Translations under genes and position numbers: made by a program
Notes under the pieces: generated by a model
Databases searched by the model: none
Seen by the model: the letters and a program-made list of their open reading frames with translations, nothing else
Told to the model about the DNA's origin: nothing
Shown here: one piece after another, positions 6,419-14,212 of the stretch
Layout of the letters: the number at the start of each line of letters is the position of its first letter
Position numbering within the stretch: position 1 is the stretch's first letter
Assembly: GCF_036391795.1 (NCBI RefSeq)
Contig: NZ_DASVZH010000084.1
Span: forward strand, 1-18,694
DNA from: Oryzihumus sp036391795
GTDB lineage: Bacteria > Actinomycetota > Actinomycetes > Actinomycetales > Dermatophilaceae
Direction of reading: 5' to 3'
Length of the DNA: 18,694 bases

Positions 6419-7033
6419 TCACAGGTCGAGGGCGTAGACCTCGCCCTCGCGGCGGAACCCGATGCTCTCGAAGTAGGGCTCGACCATGCCCGGCGGCGTG
6501 AGCACCCGGCGGAAGCCGTGGTCGCGGAACAGCCCGCTGCGCCGGTAGACGAACTCGCCCGGCGCGAAGTCGCGGAACCGCGGCGTGACGTAGTCGAGGT
6601 CGACCTGCGCCGTGCCGGCCCCGGCGTCGCGCACCAGCACCACGCCGACCGTCTCGTCGCCGCGCAGCACGAGGAACGCCGCGCGCCCCGGGACGTCGGG
6701 GTCGTAGACCATGTCCGGGTTGAAGTGGCGGATGTCGCCCTCGTGGATGCGCAGGAAGTGGCGCAGGTACTCGTCGCGCGGTGAGACCTCGAGAACGGTG
6801 TAGGTCCCCTCGTCGTGCCGCCCGGCGAGCAGCCGGCGCAGGTGCACGACGTTGATCACCGCCAGCGTGACGTTGAGGCCGACCATGGGCCAGACCCCGA
6901 CGATGCCGTTGTAGACGATGAGCACCAGGGAGCCGACGAGGTTGAGCAGCCGCAGCCGCAGGATGCGCGTCTGGAGCAGCGACCAGACGAGGACGGCCGA
7001 CCCGACCCAGCCCAGCACCTCCAACCACGGCAT
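6419..7033 (-). CDS. YgjV-like inner-membrane domain fused to a GNAT-like domain
   Basis: The 204-residue protein has two parts. Residues 5-66 hold three short transmembrane helices (LGWVGSAVLVWSLL, NLVGSLVLIVYNGIVG, MVGLNVTLAVINVVHL), with the pattern of the YgjV inner-membrane family. Residues about 75-204 are soluble: DEYLRHFLRIHEGDIRHF, then a strand FLVLRGDETVGVVLV, a strand VDLDYVTPRFRDF, and an ending in YFESIGFRREGEVYALDL. The order is GNAT-like, and YFESIGF is typical of the last acetyltransferase strands. The acetyl-CoA loop (R/Q-x-x-G-x-G/A) is not evident, so catalysis is doubtful; it may be a binding fold. ATG 7033 has a weak Shine-Dalgarno. It lies 132 bases downstream of rocD on the same strand. 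Confidence 0.8.
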   Translation of the reverse strand: MPWLEVLGWVGSAVLVWSLLQTRILRLRLLNLVGSLVLIVYNGIVGVWPMVGLNVTLAVINVVHLRRLLAGRHDEGTYTVLEVSPRDEYLRHFLRIHEGDIRHFNPDMVYDPDVPGRAAFLVLRGDETVGVVLVRDAGAGTAQVDLDYVTPRFRDFAPGEFVYRRSGLFRDHGFRRVLTPPGMVEPYFESIGFRREGEVYALDL

Positions 7034-7152
7034 GCCCTGGAGCGTATCGCGAGCCCTCGGGCCGCGGATCCGCCCCGCTCCCAGCGTGGTTCAGCCCGCT
7101 GTGCGCACGGTGGTGTCGCTGTGGGGGCCGATTCGGGGCCTGCCGCAGCCCA

Positions 7153-7164
7153 CCCTGCGCAGGG
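7153..7164 (-). terminator. Perfect 12-bp palindrome just after rocD
   Basis: CCCTGCGCAGGG occupies the last bases before the rocD stop (7166-7168, TGA read on the minus strand), so on the mRNA it comes 1 nt after the stop. As a hairpin it would have a 4-bp stem and a GCGC loop, which is weak. It marks a possible 3' end of the arc-rocD transcript. The following 119 bases to the next gene show no other clear structure. Confidence 0.3.
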
Positions 7165-7165
7165 G

Positions 7166-8395
7166 TCAGGAGGACAGGGCCTCGGTGAGCTGGTCGAGCA
7201 TCCAGTCGAGGTCGTCCTGCTCGATGACGATCGGCGGGGCCAGCCGGATGGTCGAGCCGTGGGTGTCCTTGGCCAGCACGCCGCGGGCCAGCAGCCGCTC
7301 GGACAGCTCGCGCCCGCTCATGAGGGCGGGGTCGACGTCGACGCCGGCCCACAGCCCGCGGGTGCGCACCGCGGTCACCCGGTCGCCGACCAGGTCCAGC
7401 AGCCGCTCCCGCATCCGGGCACCCAGCTCGGCCGCCCGGGCCTGGTACTCCCCGGTCTGCAGCAGCCCCACCACCGCGTGCCCGACGGCGCAGGCGAGCG
7501 GGTTGCCGCCGAAGGTCGAGCCGTGGCTGCCCGGCGTGAGCACCTCGAGCACCTCGCGGCGGGCCACCACGGCCGAGACCGGCACGATGCCGCCGCCGAG
7601 CGCCTTGCCGAGCACATAGACGTCGGGCACCACGTCCTCGAGCTCGCAGGCGAAGGTCGAGCCGGTGCGCCCGAGGCCGGACTGGATCTCGTCGGCGACG
7701 AGCAGCACGTTGGCGGCGGTGCACATCTCGCGGACCTCGGCGAGGTAACCGGGCGGTGGGACGTGCACCCCGGCCTCGCCCTGCACCGGCTCGATGAGCA
7801 CCGCCACGGTGGTCTCGTCGATCGCGGCACCCAGGGCGGCCGCATCGCCGTACGGCACGATCCGGAAGCCCGGGGTGAACGGGCCGAAGCCGGCCCGGGC
7901 CACCGGGTCGGTGGAGAAGCTGACGATCGTCGTGGTGCGGCCGTGGAAGTTGCCCTCGGCGACGATGATCGTCGCCCGGTCGGCCGGCACGCCCTTGACG
8001 TCGTAGCCCCACTTGCGGCTGACCTTGATCGCCGTCTCGACCGCCTCGGCGCCGGTGTTCATCGGCAGCACCAGGTCCATGCCGGCCAGCTCGGCCAGGT
8101 CGCGGCAGAACGGGCCCATGCGGTCGTTGTGGAATGCCCGGCTGGTCAGGGTGATGCGCTCCAGCTGCTCCCGGGCGGCGTCCAGCAGCACCGGGTGGCC
8201 GTGCCCGAAGTTCAGCGCGGAGTAGCCGGCCAGGCAGTCGAGGTAGCGCCGGCCGTCCACGTCGGTGACCCACGCCCCGGACGCGCTGGCGATGACCACC
8301 GGCAGCGGGTGGTAGTTGTGGGCGGTCACCGCGTCGTCGAGCGCGATGTCGCGCGCGGTCAGGGAGACCGGGTCAACCGTACGTCGCGAGGTCAT
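7166..8395 (-). CDS. rocD: Ornithine aminotransferase, PLP-dependent
   Basis: The 409-residue protein is a class-III aminotransferase that matches ornithine delta-aminotransferase: ornithine plus 2-oxoglutarate gives glutamate 5-semialdehyde plus glutamate. Family landmarks are YSALNFGHGHP near residue 58, ITLTSRAFHNDRMG, LPMNTGAEAVETAIK (about 110-124), NFHGRT, PVQGEAGVHVP, DEIQSGLGRTG (235-245), and the PLP lysine at about 264 in VLGKALGGG; HGSTFGGNPLAC follows. YSA plus this SRAF block separates it from acetylornithine aminotransferases. ATG 8395 is chosen over 8413 because GGAGGG stands 6 nt before it; it still overlaps arcC by 23 nt. Last gene of the arc operon, it would recycle ornithine toward proline or glutamate. 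Confidence 0.95.
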   Translation of the reverse strand: MTSRRTVDPVSLTARDIALDDAVTAHNYHPLPVVIASASGAWVTDVDGRRYLDCLAGYSALNFGHGHPVLLDAAREQLERITLTSRAFHNDRMGPFCRDLAELAGMDLVLPMNTGAEAVETAIKVSRKWGYDVKGVPADRATIIVAEGNFHGRTTTIVSFSTDPVARAGFGPFTPGFRIVPYGDAAALGAAIDETTVAVLIEPVQGEAGVHVPPPGYLAEVREMCTAANVLLVADEIQSGLGRTGSTFACELEDVVPDVYVLGKALGGGIVPVSAVVARREVLEVLTPGSHGSTFGGNPLACAVGHAVVGLLQTGEYQARAAELGARMRERLLDLVGDRVTAVRTRGLWAGVDVDPALMSGRELSERLLARGVLAKDTHGSTIRLAPPIVIEQDDLDWMLDQLTEALSS

Positions 8396-9326
8396 CTGGC
8401 CCTCCGTAGTCACCGCCGGGCGTCACGATGGTCCCAGTATCCCCGGCGATGATCGCCTGCGCATCCTCCAGCCGCCCGATGGCGGCCATGTCCCCGGTGA
8501 GCTCGACGAACCGGCACACGGCGTCGACCTTGGGGCCCATCGAGCCCGCCGCGAACGCCTCCCGACGCAGCGCCGCGGGCGTGACCCGCAGGATCGGCGT
8601 CGCCGAGGGCGTGCCGAACCCGCGCTCGACGTGCGGGACGTCGGTGAGGATGAGCAGCACGTCGGCCTCGAGCGCCTCGGCGAGGACGGCGGCGGTGAGG
8701 TCCTTGTCGACCACTGCCTCGACGCCGGCGAGCTTGCCCTTCTCGTTGCGGATCACCGGGACGCCACCCCCGCCGGCGCACACGACGACCGCGCCGCTGG
8801 AGAGCAGCAGCCGGATCAGCCGGGTCTCGATCACCCGCTGCGGCGTCGGTGAGCCCACCACCCGCCGCCAGGAGTCCTCGCCCCCGTCCTGGTGGACCGT
8901 CCATCCCCGCGCCGCGGCCAGGCGCTCGGCCTCGGCCCGGGAGTAGACCTCGCCGACGAACTTGGTCGGGTTGGCGAACGCCGGGTCGTGGGCCAGGACC
9001 AGCGTCTGGTTGATGATGCTGGCGACCTGCCGCCCGGGCAGGGCGTTCTGCAGCGCCTGCAGCAGCCAGTAGCCGATCATCCCCTGGGTCTGGGCGCCCA
9101 GGACGTCGAACGGGTACGGAGTGGTCAGGTGCGGGTCGGAGGCGCTCTGCATGGCGAGGACCCCGACCTGGGGCCCGTTGCCGTGGGTCAGCACCAGCTC
9201 GTGGTCATGGGCGAGCGGCGCCAGGGCGCGCACCGCGCGGTCGACGTTGGCCTCCTGGGTGGCCGCGTCCGGCTTCTCCCCGCGCCGCAGCAGCGCGTTG
9301 CCGCCGAGCGCCGCCACGATCCGCAT
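8373..9326 (-). CDS. arcC: Carbamate kinase
   Basis: The 317-residue enzyme catalyses carbamoyl phosphate plus ADP to carbamate (then CO2 and ammonia) plus ATP, the energy-yielding last step of the arginine deiminase pathway. Motifs of the amino-acid-kinase fold are visible: the opening VAALGGNALLRRGE (residues 4-17), LTHGNGPQVG (47-56), the block VVCAGGGGVPVI, VEAVVDKDLTAAVLAE, ILTDVPHV and the MGPKVDA segment near the end. Length is typical. The start ATG at 9326 is 3 bases after the arcB stop. Its C-terminal extension after GDTGTIVT (GGDYGGPDDLATYG) is a few residues longer than usual and is the part that overlaps the start of rocD. Confidence 0.95.
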   Translation of the reverse strand: MRIVAALGGNALLRRGEKPDAATQEANVDRAVRALAPLAHDHELVLTHGNGPQVGVLAMQSASDPHLTTPYPFDVLGAQTQGMIGYWLLQALQNALPGRQVASIINQTLVLAHDPAFANPTKFVGEVYSRAEAERLAAARGWTVHQDGGEDSWRRVVGSPTPQRVIETRLIRLLLSSGAVVVCAGGGGVPVIRNEKGKLAGVEAVVDKDLTAAVLAEALEADVLLILTDVPHVERGFGTPSATPILRVTPAALRREAFAAGSMGPKVDAVCRFVELTGDMAAIGRLEDAQAIIAGDTGTIVTPGGDYGGPDDLATYG

Positions 9327-9329
9327 CGC

Positions 9330-10331
9330 TCAGCCGCCGAGCGTCGCGACGAGCACGGCCTTGATGGTGTGCATCCGGTTCTCGGCCTGGTCGAAGACGA
9401 TCGACGCGTCGGACTCGAACACCTCGTCGGTCACCTCCAGCGCCTCCATCCCGGTCTGCTCGAAGAGCTGCTCGCCGACCGTGGTGTGCCGGTCGTGGAA
9501 GGAGGGCAGGCAGTGCATGAACCGCGTCGCCGGGTTGCCCGTCGCCTTCATCAGCGCCGCGTTGACCTGGTAGGGCTTGAGCAGGTCGATCCGCTGCTGC
9601 CAGAGCTCCTTCGGCTCTCCCATCGACAGCCACACGTCGGTGTAGACGAAGTCCACGCCGCGCACGCCCTCTGCCGGGTCGTCGGTGTGGGTGATCCGGG
9701 CACCGGTGCGCTCGGCGAGGGACCGGGCGCTCGCGATGACCTCGTCGTGGTTCCACTGCTGTCGCGGGGCGACCATGCGCACGTCCATGCCCATGAGCGC
9801 CCCGGCCACGAGCAGCGAGTTCCCCACGTTGTTGCGGGCGTCACCGACGAAGGCGAACGCGATCTCGCCGTCCGGCCTGGTGCAGTGCTCGCGCATCGTC
9901 AGCATGTCGCACAGCGTCTGGGTGGGGTGCCACTCGTCGGTCAGGCCGTTCCAGACCGGCACCCCGGCGTGCTCGGCCAGGGTCTCCACGAGCTCCTGGC
10001 GGGACCCGCGGTACTCGATCCCGTCATACATCCGGCCCAGCACCCGGGCGGTGTCCTTCATCGACTCCTTGTGCCCGATCTGGGTGCCGGTCGGCTCCAG
10101 GTAGGACACGTGCGCGCCCTGGTCGAAGGCGGCCACCTCGAAGGCGCACCGGGTCCGCGTCGAGGTCTTCTCGAAGATCAGGGCGAGGTTGCGGCCGGTC
10201 AGCAGCGGCCGCTCGGTCCCGGCATACTTCGCGGCCTTGAGGCTCGAGGCCAGGTCGAGCAGCCCCTTCCACTCCCGGGGAGTGAAGTCGAGCTCCTTGA
10301 GGAAGCTGCGCCCGTGCAGGTTCGGTGCCAT
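9330..10331 (-). CDS. arcB: Catabolic ornithine carbamoyltransferase
   Basis: The 333-residue enzyme converts citrulline and phosphate to ornithine and carbamoyl phosphate in the arginine deiminase pathway. The carbamoyl phosphate site STRTRC is at residues 57-62, HPTQ at 134-137, and the ornithine/citrulline region shows DVWLSMGE (about 231-238) and HCLPSFHD (about 272-279). The last motif has Ser where HCLPAFHD is most common. The gene abuts arcA exactly: TAG is followed at once by ATG. It sits between arcA and arcC, so the catabolic (arcB) rather than anabolic (argF) assignment comes from context. It may form large dodecameric complexes, as in some catabolic homologues, but that cannot be seen here. 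Confidence 0.95.
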   Translation of the reverse strand: MAPNLHGRSFLKELDFTPREWKGLLDLASSLKAAKYAGTERPLLTGRNLALIFEKTSTRTRCAFEVAAFDQGAHVSYLEPTGTQIGHKESMKDTARVLGRMYDGIEYRGSRQELVETLAEHAGVPVWNGLTDEWHPTQTLCDMLTMREHCTRPDGEIAFAFVGDARNNVGNSLLVAGALMGMDVRMVAPRQQWNHDEVIASARSLAERTGARITHTDDPAEGVRGVDFVYTDVWLSMGEPKELWQQRIDLLKPYQVNAALMKATGNPATRFMHCLPSFHDRHTTVGEQLFEQTGMEALEVTDEVFESDASIVFDQAENRMHTIKAVLVATLGG

Positions 10332-11561
10332 CTAGATCCCGTCCCGGTCCACCGGGCAGGTCATGCACCGCGGCCCGCCGCGGCCCCGCCCGAGCTCACT
10401 GCCCTGGATCGTCACGACCTCCAGGCCGTTGCGGCGCAGGTGGGTGTTGCTGGTGACGTTGCGCTCGTAGGCGACCACGACGCCGGGAGTCACCGTCAGC
10501 ACGTTGCACCCGTCGTCCCACTGCTCGCGCTCGGCGGCGCGCACGTCCTGGGTGGGGGTGAGCACCCGGATGTCGTCCAGCCCCAACGCGTTCGCGATGG
10601 CCCGGTGCATCTCCTCGGGTGCGTGGTCGGTCACCTTGAGCTCCTTGTCGGAGTCCCCGGGCTCGATCGTGTACGACGCGAGCATGCCCAGACCGGCGTA
10701 CTTGGTGAACGTGTGGGTGTCGACCATGGTCATCACGGTGTCGAGGTGCATGAACGCCCGGGCCTTGGGCAGCACCAGCGCCACGATCTGCCTTGCCGCG
10801 CCGGCCGCGAAGAGCTCGTGGGCCAGTCGCTCGACCGCCTGCGGGGTGGTGCGCTCGCTCATCCCGATGAGCACCGCGCCGCGGCCGATGACCAGGACGT
10901 CACCGCCCTCCATCGTGGCCGGGCCGCCGACCGTCCCGTCGGACCAGACGTGGAAGCCGGCGTCGCCGAACTCGGGGTGCCAGCGGTAGATCGCCTCGTA
11001 GTGCAGCGACTCGCGCTGGCGCGCCTTCTTGCTCATCGAGTTGATCGCCACGCCGTCGTAGACCCAGCACGAGGTGTCCCGGGTGAACAGGTGGTTGGGC
11101 AGCGGCGCGAGCAGGAAGTCGTCGAGGTCCATGGCGTGGAAGGCCACCGACTTCGGCTCGTCCATGCGCTCGAGCGCCTCGCGCTTGGTGATGCCGCCGA
11201 TGAGCATCTCGGTGAGGTCGTCGGCGTCCATCGCGTCGACCATGTCGCGCACCGGTTCCAGCGCCATCGGGCCGTAGACCCGCTCGTCGAGGACGTGCCC
11301 CAGGACGTGGTCGCGGGCCTCGGGCACGGCCATCGACTCACGCAGCAGGTGGTCGAAGTAGACGACCTCGACGTCGAGCTCGCGCAGCGTCTCGGCGAAC
11401 CCGTCGTGCTCCTGCTTGGCACGCTTGACCCACAAGACCTCGTCGAAGAGCAGGTCGTCCTTGTTGGTCGGCGTCAGCCGCTTCAGCTCCAGGTCGGGCC
11501 GGTGCAGGATGGCCCGGCGCAGCCGTCCGACCTCCGACCCGACGTAGTACCTGCTGCCCAT
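10332..11561 (-). CDS. arcA: Arginine deiminase
   Basis: The 409-residue enzyme hydrolyses L-arginine to citrulline and ammonia, the first step of the pathway. Catalytic residues of the guanidine-modifying superfamily are present: Asp162 in LFTRDTSCW, Glu218 in ATMEGGD, His272 and Asp274 in FMHLDTVMT, and the nucleophile Cys399 in GGPRCMTCP. Length agrees with the family. ATG 11561 is chosen because it begins MGSRYYVGSEVG, the usual opening, with GGAGG just upstream; the frame runs open further, but that part lies inside arcD. The TGA of arcD shares one base with this ATG (TGATG), which indicates coupled translation. The protein has Cys352 in WDDGCNVL where some homologues have Asn. Confidence 0.96.
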   Translation of the reverse strand: MGSRYYVGSEVGRLRRAILHRPDLELKRLTPTNKDDLLFDEVLWVKRAKQEHDGFAETLRELDVEVVYFDHLLRESMAVPEARDHVLGHVLDERVYGPMALEPVRDMVDAMDADDLTEMLIGGITKREALERMDEPKSVAFHAMDLDDFLLAPLPNHLFTRDTSCWVYDGVAINSMSKKARQRESLHYEAIYRWHPEFGDAGFHVWSDGTVGGPATMEGGDVLVIGRGAVLIGMSERTTPQAVERLAHELFAAGAARQIVALVLPKARAFMHLDTVMTMVDTHTFTKYAGLGMLASYTIEPGDSDKELKVTDHAPEEMHRAIANALGLDDIRVLTPTQDVRAAEREQWDDGCNVLTVTPGVVVAYERNVTSNTHLRRNGLEVVTIQGSELGRGRGGPRCMTCPVDRDGI

Positions 11562-12955
11562 CACTGCCTCCGTGGCTCGGTCATGCGGCCGCGCTGGGAG
11601 AGGTAGACGGGGATGCCCACCAGTCCGGCGGCGCCGGTCATCAGGAACGGTCCCCACACGACCCACCAGCTGTCACCGGTGTTGCGTGAGTAGTAGATGA
11701 AGGCTAGCGAGAAGAACAGCGCGACGAACGCCACGACGAGGTCGCGCCACAGCCGCGCGGTGTGCACCCGGTGGTCGTCGTGCCAGCGCCACTTCAGCTG
11801 CGCCAGGGCCGAGAAGGCGTAGGGCACGGCCGCCGTGATCCCGGTCATGAGGACGAGGGTGGTGAACACCGTCGAGCCGGTGGTGCCCAGGTAGCTGACC
11901 ACGACCGCCGCGGACGCCAGCGCGGTCGAGGCGACGATGCCGATTGCCGGCACCCGGCGCGAGGACATGCGCCCGAAGGCGGCGGGGAACAGGCCGTCCC
12001 GCGCGGCCGCCAGCGGCATCTCCGCGCAGATCATGGTCCAGCCGTTCAGGGCGCCGATGCCGGAGACGATGACCGCTGCCGCGACCACGTCACCGGCCCA
12101 CGTGCCGCCGCCCACGATGTGGTTGAAGGCCACCGAGTACGACGCCCGGTTCTGCCCCTTGGCCAGGTCGGCCGCGGGGATGATCCCGAAGACGACGACC
12201 ATGGACAGCAGGTAGATCACCGCGCTGGCGAGGGTGCCGAGGACCGTCGAGCGGGGGATGTTGCGCTCGGGGTCGCGGACCTTGCCCGCCGCGACGGCTG
12301 CGGTCTCCACCCCGAGGTAGATGAACAGGCAGATCGCCATGGCCCCGCCGATCGCCGACAGGTTCGTCTCGCCGCTGGTGTTCCACGGGGTGAAGCTGGC
12401 GCCCTTGATGAAGAACAGCCCGACGGTCGAGATCAGCGCCAGGGGGACGATCTTGAGGATCGTCGTGACGACCTGGAAGGCGGCCATGTTCCTCACACCC
12501 GTGAGGTTGACGGCGGCCGGGATCCACAGCCCGGCCAGCGCGATGACGATCGACCACCCGGCGGAGCCGCCCTTGTTGACGAAGTGCTCGACGTAGAACA
12601 CGCAGCCCACGACGATGGCGGCGTTGCCGGCCCAGGCTGTGACCCAGTAGGACCACGCGTTGGCGAAGCCGACCCCGTTGCCGAAGGCGGCGCGCGCGTA
12701 GGCGTACGGACCACCGTCCGCCGGCATCCGGCGTGACATCACGGCGAACATGAAGGCCAGGGCCGCCGCGCCGATGGTCGCCAGGAGCAGGGCCACCAAC
12801 GAGATCGGGCCGTAGGAGGCCAGCGAGTACGGGAGGCTGAAGATGCCGACCGCGATGATGCTGCCGACGACCAGCGCCGTCGACTGGGTCAGGCCCATCG
12901 CCCGCTCGGCCGGTGCGCTGCTGGGCCGCTGCCGCGGCAACGTCTCGTGGGCCAT
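11561..12955 (-). CDS. arcD: APC-family permease, probable arginine/ornithine antiporter
   Basis: The 464-residue membrane protein has about 12-13 transmembrane helices and opens with the APC superfamily signature TALVVGSIIAVGIFSLP (about residues 27-43), the GSxIxxGIF helix that binds the amino-acid backbone. Its position at the head of the arc operon marks it as the arginine:ornithine exchanger, which would import arginine and export ornithine at no energy cost. Exchange is known for the family; direction here is inferred. ATG 12955 is chosen because GGGAGG lies upstream; the frame extends 16 codons further, without a good site. The gene shares one base with arcA. It ends in a basic tail (SQRGRMTEPRRQ). 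A 123-base gap with two palindromes separates it from the upstream acyltransferase gene. Confidence 0.9.
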   Translation of the reverse strand: MAHETLPRQRPSSAPAERAMGLTQSTALVVGSIIAVGIFSLPYSLASYGPISLVALLLATIGAAALAFMFAVMSRRMPADGGPYAYARAAFGNGVGFANAWSYWVTAWAGNAAIVVGCVFYVEHFVNKGGSAGWSIVIALAGLWIPAAVNLTGVRNMAAFQVVTTILKIVPLALISTVGLFFIKGASFTPWNTSGETNLSAIGGAMAICLFIYLGVETAAVAAGKVRDPERNIPRSTVLGTLASAVIYLLSMVVVFGIIPAADLAKGQNRASYSVAFNHIVGGGTWAGDVVAAAVIVSGIGALNGWTMICAEMPLAAARDGLFPAAFGRMSSRRVPAIGIVASTALASAAVVVSYLGTTGSTVFTTLVLMTGITAAVPYAFSALAQLKWRWHDDHRVHTARLWRDLVVAFVALFFSLAFIYYSRNTGDSWWVVWGPFLMTGAAGLVGIPVYLSQRGRMTEPRRQ

Positions 12956-12983
12956 GGCGACCTCCCGCAGGCGACGACCCGCT

Positions 12984-12996
12984 CGCCCGACGGGCG
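12984..12996 (-). promoter_or_regulatory. Hyphenated palindrome in the arcD leader
   Basis: CGCCCG-A-CGGGCG (12984-12989, 12991-12996) is a perfect inverted repeat 28 bases upstream of the arcD ATG on the minus strand; C12982 and G12998 extend it. With only a one-base centre it fits a dimeric repressor site better than a simple hairpin. No regulator is identified, and the similarity to ArgR boxes is not convincing. Confidence 0.35.
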
Positions 12997-13050
12997 GGTC
13001 CACCTCGATGTTCTTCCCGGGCCGGGCGTCTCCGGCATGCCGAAGGTCCT

Positions 13051-13063
13051 CCCGCGACGCGGG
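13051..13063 (-). promoter_or_regulatory. Second hyphenated palindrome in the gap upstream of arcD
   Basis: CCCGCG-A-CGCGGG (13051-13056, 13058-13063) repeats the same architecture as the element at 12984-12996: 6-bp arms around one A. It lies 95 bases upstream of the arcD ATG and 15 bases after the acyltransferase stop. It may be the end of the upstream transcript or part of the arc promoter. I see no -10/-35 boxes I trust. Confidence 0.35.
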
Positions 13064-13078
13064 GGCCGGCCCGGCGGC

Positions 13079-14212
13079 CTAGAGGTGCCGGCCGAGCCGG
13101 GTGCGGCGCACCAGGAGGCTGCCCACGTCGAAGCACAGCAGCACCCCGCCGACGGCCACGACCAGCGCCTTGACCTCGGCGGCCACCGGGAGGGGCCGCA
13201 GCAGCACCGCCAGCGCGAGGAGCACCGGGGCCTGCAACAGGTATGCCGTGTAGGCGCCGCGCCCGGCGCGGCGCCACTGCGGGCCGTCGAAGCGCAGCCG
13301 GGTCTGTGCCATGGCCAGCAACCAGATGGGCCCGCAGACGGTGAGCGTGGCCTCCAGGGCGGCCACCCCCAGCGCATCCGGGTTCCACCCGCCGGCCAGG
13401 TCCGTGCCGGTGATCCGGGTCGGCCCGACCGCCACGACCACGGCGACCGCGACGAGGACGCCCACGAGCACGGCCCACCCCGTCCCGCGGCGGATCCCGG
13501 AGGGCACCGAGACCAGCCAGCCGTGACCCGAGGCCACCGTGCCCAGGGCGAACAGCCCCGCACACTCGGGCCACTGCCACACCTGCAGCCCCGCGACCTG
13601 GTTGGTGTCCAGGCCCAGCCAGAGCCGGACGGCGAACGTCCCCGCCGCCACGCCGGCCACGAGCAGCGCCACCGTGCGGCCGGTGGGCGCGCTGCCGCGG
13701 CGCGTGCGCGGTGAGGCTGAGACGACGCGCCACCACACGGCGTACGCGGTGGAGAACAGCAGCAGGACGGGCAGGAACCACAGGGGACCGGTGTCGAGGG
13801 TGGGCACGAGCCGGCGCAGGTCCTGCCACCAGGTCGCGCGGCTGTGCCGGATCCCGCGGTCGAGCCAGTGCACCAGCGTCGGGTAGATGAGCACCGCGAA
13901 GACCGCCCAGGGGACCCCGAGGCGCAGCACGCGGTCGCGCACGTAGGGGCCGGTGCCCTTGCGCTGCAACGATCCTGGCGTCAGCAGGCCGGAGATGAGG
14001 AACAGCAACGCGATGAGGAAGACCGCGAACGGGCCGACGACCGCCAGCACCACCGTCTGGGTCAGCCCGGCGAGGGAGGTCTCGCGGTAGTCCTGGTAGG
14101 TCCAGCCGAACTCGCCGCTGTAGCCGAGGATCCCGTGGCCGGTGATGATCCCGGCGACCAGCACCGTCCGGAGGTTGTCCAGGTAGGGCCAGCGCGCCGG
14201 GGCGACGGTCAT
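13079..14212 (-). CDS. Membrane acyltransferase, acyltransferase-3 family
   Basis: The 377-residue protein has about ten transmembrane helices and the opening typical of acyltransferase-3 proteins: YLDNLRTVLVAGIITGHG near residues 9-26, with Arg15 and the conserved-type His25, then GPFAVFLIALLFLISGLLTP. Relatives O-acylate extracytoplasmic sugars, peptidoglycan or other envelope molecules, using acyl groups delivered from the cytoplasm. Here there is no extra periplasmic SGNH domain. ATG 14212 is chosen because it overlaps the TGA of the upstream phosphoesterase gene by four bases (ATGA), and homology starts at once. The frame is open further upstream inside that gene. The overlap means coupled translation and probably a shared role in the envelope. 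Substrate unknown. Confidence 0.88.
   Translation of the reverse strand: MTVAPARWPYLDNLRTVLVAGIITGHGILGYSGEFGWTYQDYRETSLAGLTQTVVLAVVGPFAVFLIALLFLISGLLTPGSLQRKGTGPYVRDRVLRLGVPWAVFAVLIYPTLVHWLDRGIRHSRATWWQDLRRLVPTLDTGPLWFLPVLLLFSTAYAVWWRVVSASPRTRRGSAPTGRTVALLVAGVAAGTFAVRLWLGLDTNQVAGLQVWQWPECAGLFALGTVASGHGWLVSVPSGIRRGTGWAVLVGVLVAVAVVVAVGPTRITGTDLAGGWNPDALGVAALEATLTVCGPIWLLAMAQTRLRFDGPQWRRAGRGAYTAYLLQAPVLLALAVLLRPLPVAAEVKALVVAVGGVLLCFDVGSLLVRRTRLGRHL

Noticed and set aside
4985..6784. A 599-codon plus-strand frame across mmuM
   Set aside because: The opposite strand encodes a complete MmuM with all three zinc cysteines; the long frame is a composition artefact.
7034..7165. A possible small RNA or gene between rocD and the YgjV-GNAT gene
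   Set aside because: Apart from the 12-bp palindrome near the rocD stop I see no strong stem with a U-run and no credible reading frame.
6165..8273. A 702-codon minus-strand open frame across rocD and the YgjV-GNAT gene
   Set aside because: It is an out-of-frame shadow of rocD and its neighbour, dominated by Arg, Pro and Gly, with no start signal.
8892..11606. A 904-codon open frame on the plus strand across arcA, arcB and arcC
   Set aside because: It is an antisense shadow created by GC-rich third positions; its product is a low-complexity mix of Arg, His, Gly and Val with no domain, while the opposite strand carries canonical arc enzymes.
12090..13829. A 579-codon minus-strand frame across arcD and the acyltransferase
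   Set aside because: Arg/Gly/Pro-rich translation in a frame shifted from two good membrane proteins.
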